A stretch of 6,519 nucleotides of DNA from Bacillota bacterium (GTDB lineage: Bacteria; Bacillota; Clostridia; Christensenellales; UMGS416): NCBI GenBank assembly GCA_023428265.1, contig JAEYYW010000044.1:1-6519 (forward strand), written 5' to 3'. The notes below the pieces were generated by a model. It was not told the DNA's origin. It did no database searches and was given only the letters and a program-made list of their open reading frames with translations. Below, piece after piece: positions 5,698 through 6,519 of the stretch (position 1 is its first letter; every line of letters begins with the position of its first letter). The translations under genes were made by a program, and so were the position numbers.

Positions 5698-6519
5698 CTA
5701 CACCACGTGCCGCCACATCAGATAGCCCGCCGCGAGGAACAGCATCATCGCCGCAAAGAGGGCCGTCACAACCCAGTCGGCTGTCTTCCTTTTTTCCGTG
5801 AGCGCGGCCAGCCCCAAAAACAACGGCACAGCGCCCATCATGTAGCGGTTAAAGCTCAAAAGCCAGGCCGGCGTGAGCGAAACAATCGTGTAGACCAGCA
5901 GGTAGGCAGCCCAGGCGGGGCGGAGCTTCCGCATCAGCAAGGGCAGCGCCGCCAGCGCCGCCAGCATGCCGATGAACTGCGGGCCCCACAGGTAAAGCTT
6001 GAGGTTTGCGTCGCCGTTGCCCACCAGGTTTTCCCAGGTGGTTTTCATGGTGAGCCAGGGCGCCTGCATCTTCTGCCCCCAGTGGTTTGCCTGGATCTGC
6101 AAAAAGGCAAAGGGGTCCCCATAGGCGATTTGGTTGATCAGCAAGTAGATCGCCGCGCCCAGGGGGATCAGCAGCACCCACGCGCCGCGCCGCAGGAAGT
6201 CCAGCCACAACCGGCCTGTGGCAAGCCGCCGGGGCTCCTGAAACACTCCCAGACTGTCCAGGATCTCCACGGCGAAGGGCACCACCAGCAGCAGGCCCAG
6301 GTTGCGGGTGAGCGCGGCAAAGAAGCCCATGAGCCCTGCCAGCCACCATTTCCCGCGGCGGAGCGCCCAGAGGCACAGCGCCGTGAGAAGCAAAAACAGG
6401 CTTTCGGTGTAGGGCGCGCCCAGAAACACGGCGGCGGGGAAGACCATCAGGTATTTCACCGCCCGGCGGCCCTGCTCCTCATTGCCTTCCAGGGCGGCCA
6501 GCCGCACCATGACCGCCGC
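5698..6519 (-). CDS. Polytopic membrane protein, PIG-V-like mannosyltransferase family, C-terminal part
   Basis: The stop is TAG (5698-5700) and the frame stays open to the window edge, so 273 residues are seen and the N-terminus is missing; an ATG at 6508-6510 is probably internal. About seven hydrophobic segments are visible, beginning with YLMVFPAAVFLGAPYTESLF, then WWLAGLMGFFAALTRNLGLL. The FPAA-F...YTESLF...W-LAGL-G-L-R pattern resembles bacterial relatives of GPI mannosyltransferase 2 (PIG-V, GT-C fold), which use a polyprenyl-phosphate sugar donor on the outer face of the membrane. The acidic catalytic residue expected in the first large loop would lie outside the window, so activity cannot be judged. 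It may be involved in cell-envelope glycan or glycolipid synthesis; the family name is a pattern match and the sugar is unknown. No link to the fucose or arabinose genes is apparent. Confidence 0.65.
   Translation of the reverse strand, partial: AAVMVRLAALEGNEEQGRRAVKYLMVFPAAVFLGAPYTESLFLLLTALCLWALRRGKWWLAGLMGFFAALTRNLGLLLVVPFAVEILDSLGVFQEPRRLATGRLWLDFLRRGAWVLLIPLGAAIYLLINQIAYGDPFAFLQIQANHWGQKMQAPWLTMKTTWENLVGNGDANLKLYLWGPQFIGMLAALAALPLLMRKLRPAWAAYLLVYTIVSLTPAWLLSFNRYMMGAVPLFLGLAALTEKRKTADWVVTALFAAMMLFLAAGYLMWRHVV

Overview
The window reads as a piece of a GC-rich, gut-type Gram-positive (Clostridia) genome, most plausibly an Oscillospiraceae/Ruminococcaceae-like organism. This rests on strong AGGAGG-type ribosome binding sites, high GC at third codon positions, a clostridial-style mixture of hydrogenase maturation and plant/host glycan genes, and short GC-rich palindromic repeats between genes. 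The taxonomic call is an inference; no RNA gene or species marker is present.

Layout. (1) 1-182, + strand: the 3' end of a HycI-type hydrogenase maturation protease, closed by a clear intrinsic terminator (192-217). (2) 266-2395, + strand: a fucose unit with a near-consensus promoter, a perfect GAAACGTTTC palindrome at the expected transcription start, a structured 5' leader, L-fucose mutarotase (fucU), an intercistronic hairpin, then a cytoplasmic GH29 alpha-L-fucosidase and a terminator. (3) 2396-2591: an AT-richer spacer with a doubtful 31-codon ORF and a second good promoter, followed by an operator-like sequence that shares AAACGTT with the first. (4) 2592-4137, + strand: a complete GH51 alpha-L-arabinofuranosidase and terminator. 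(5) 4190-5686: a minus-strand MFS transporter lying between two related repeats in opposite orientation, with a second type of GC-rich hairpin repeat beyond the right one. (6) 5698-6519, minus strand: the C-terminal part of a polytopic membrane protein resembling PIG-V-type mannosyltransferases, truncated by the window edge.

How it fits together. The two glycosidases have no signal peptide, so they probably act on short fucosylated and arabinosylated oligosaccharides or glycosides already imported into the cytoplasm. The fucosidase releases L-fucose as the beta anomer or a mixture, and FucU speeds anomer exchange before isomerisation; the rest of fucose catabolism is not in the window. The similar operator-like sites suggest the fucose and arabinose units may answer to one LacI/GalR-type (or CcpA-like) repressor. 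The MFS protein could be an associated sugar carrier, but its opposite strand and flanking repeats make that link weak.

I see no CRISPR array, tRNA, rRNA, transposase or prophage gene. Nothing here is clearly a new system; the most useful leads are the paired operator-like sites and the repeats around the MFS gene.
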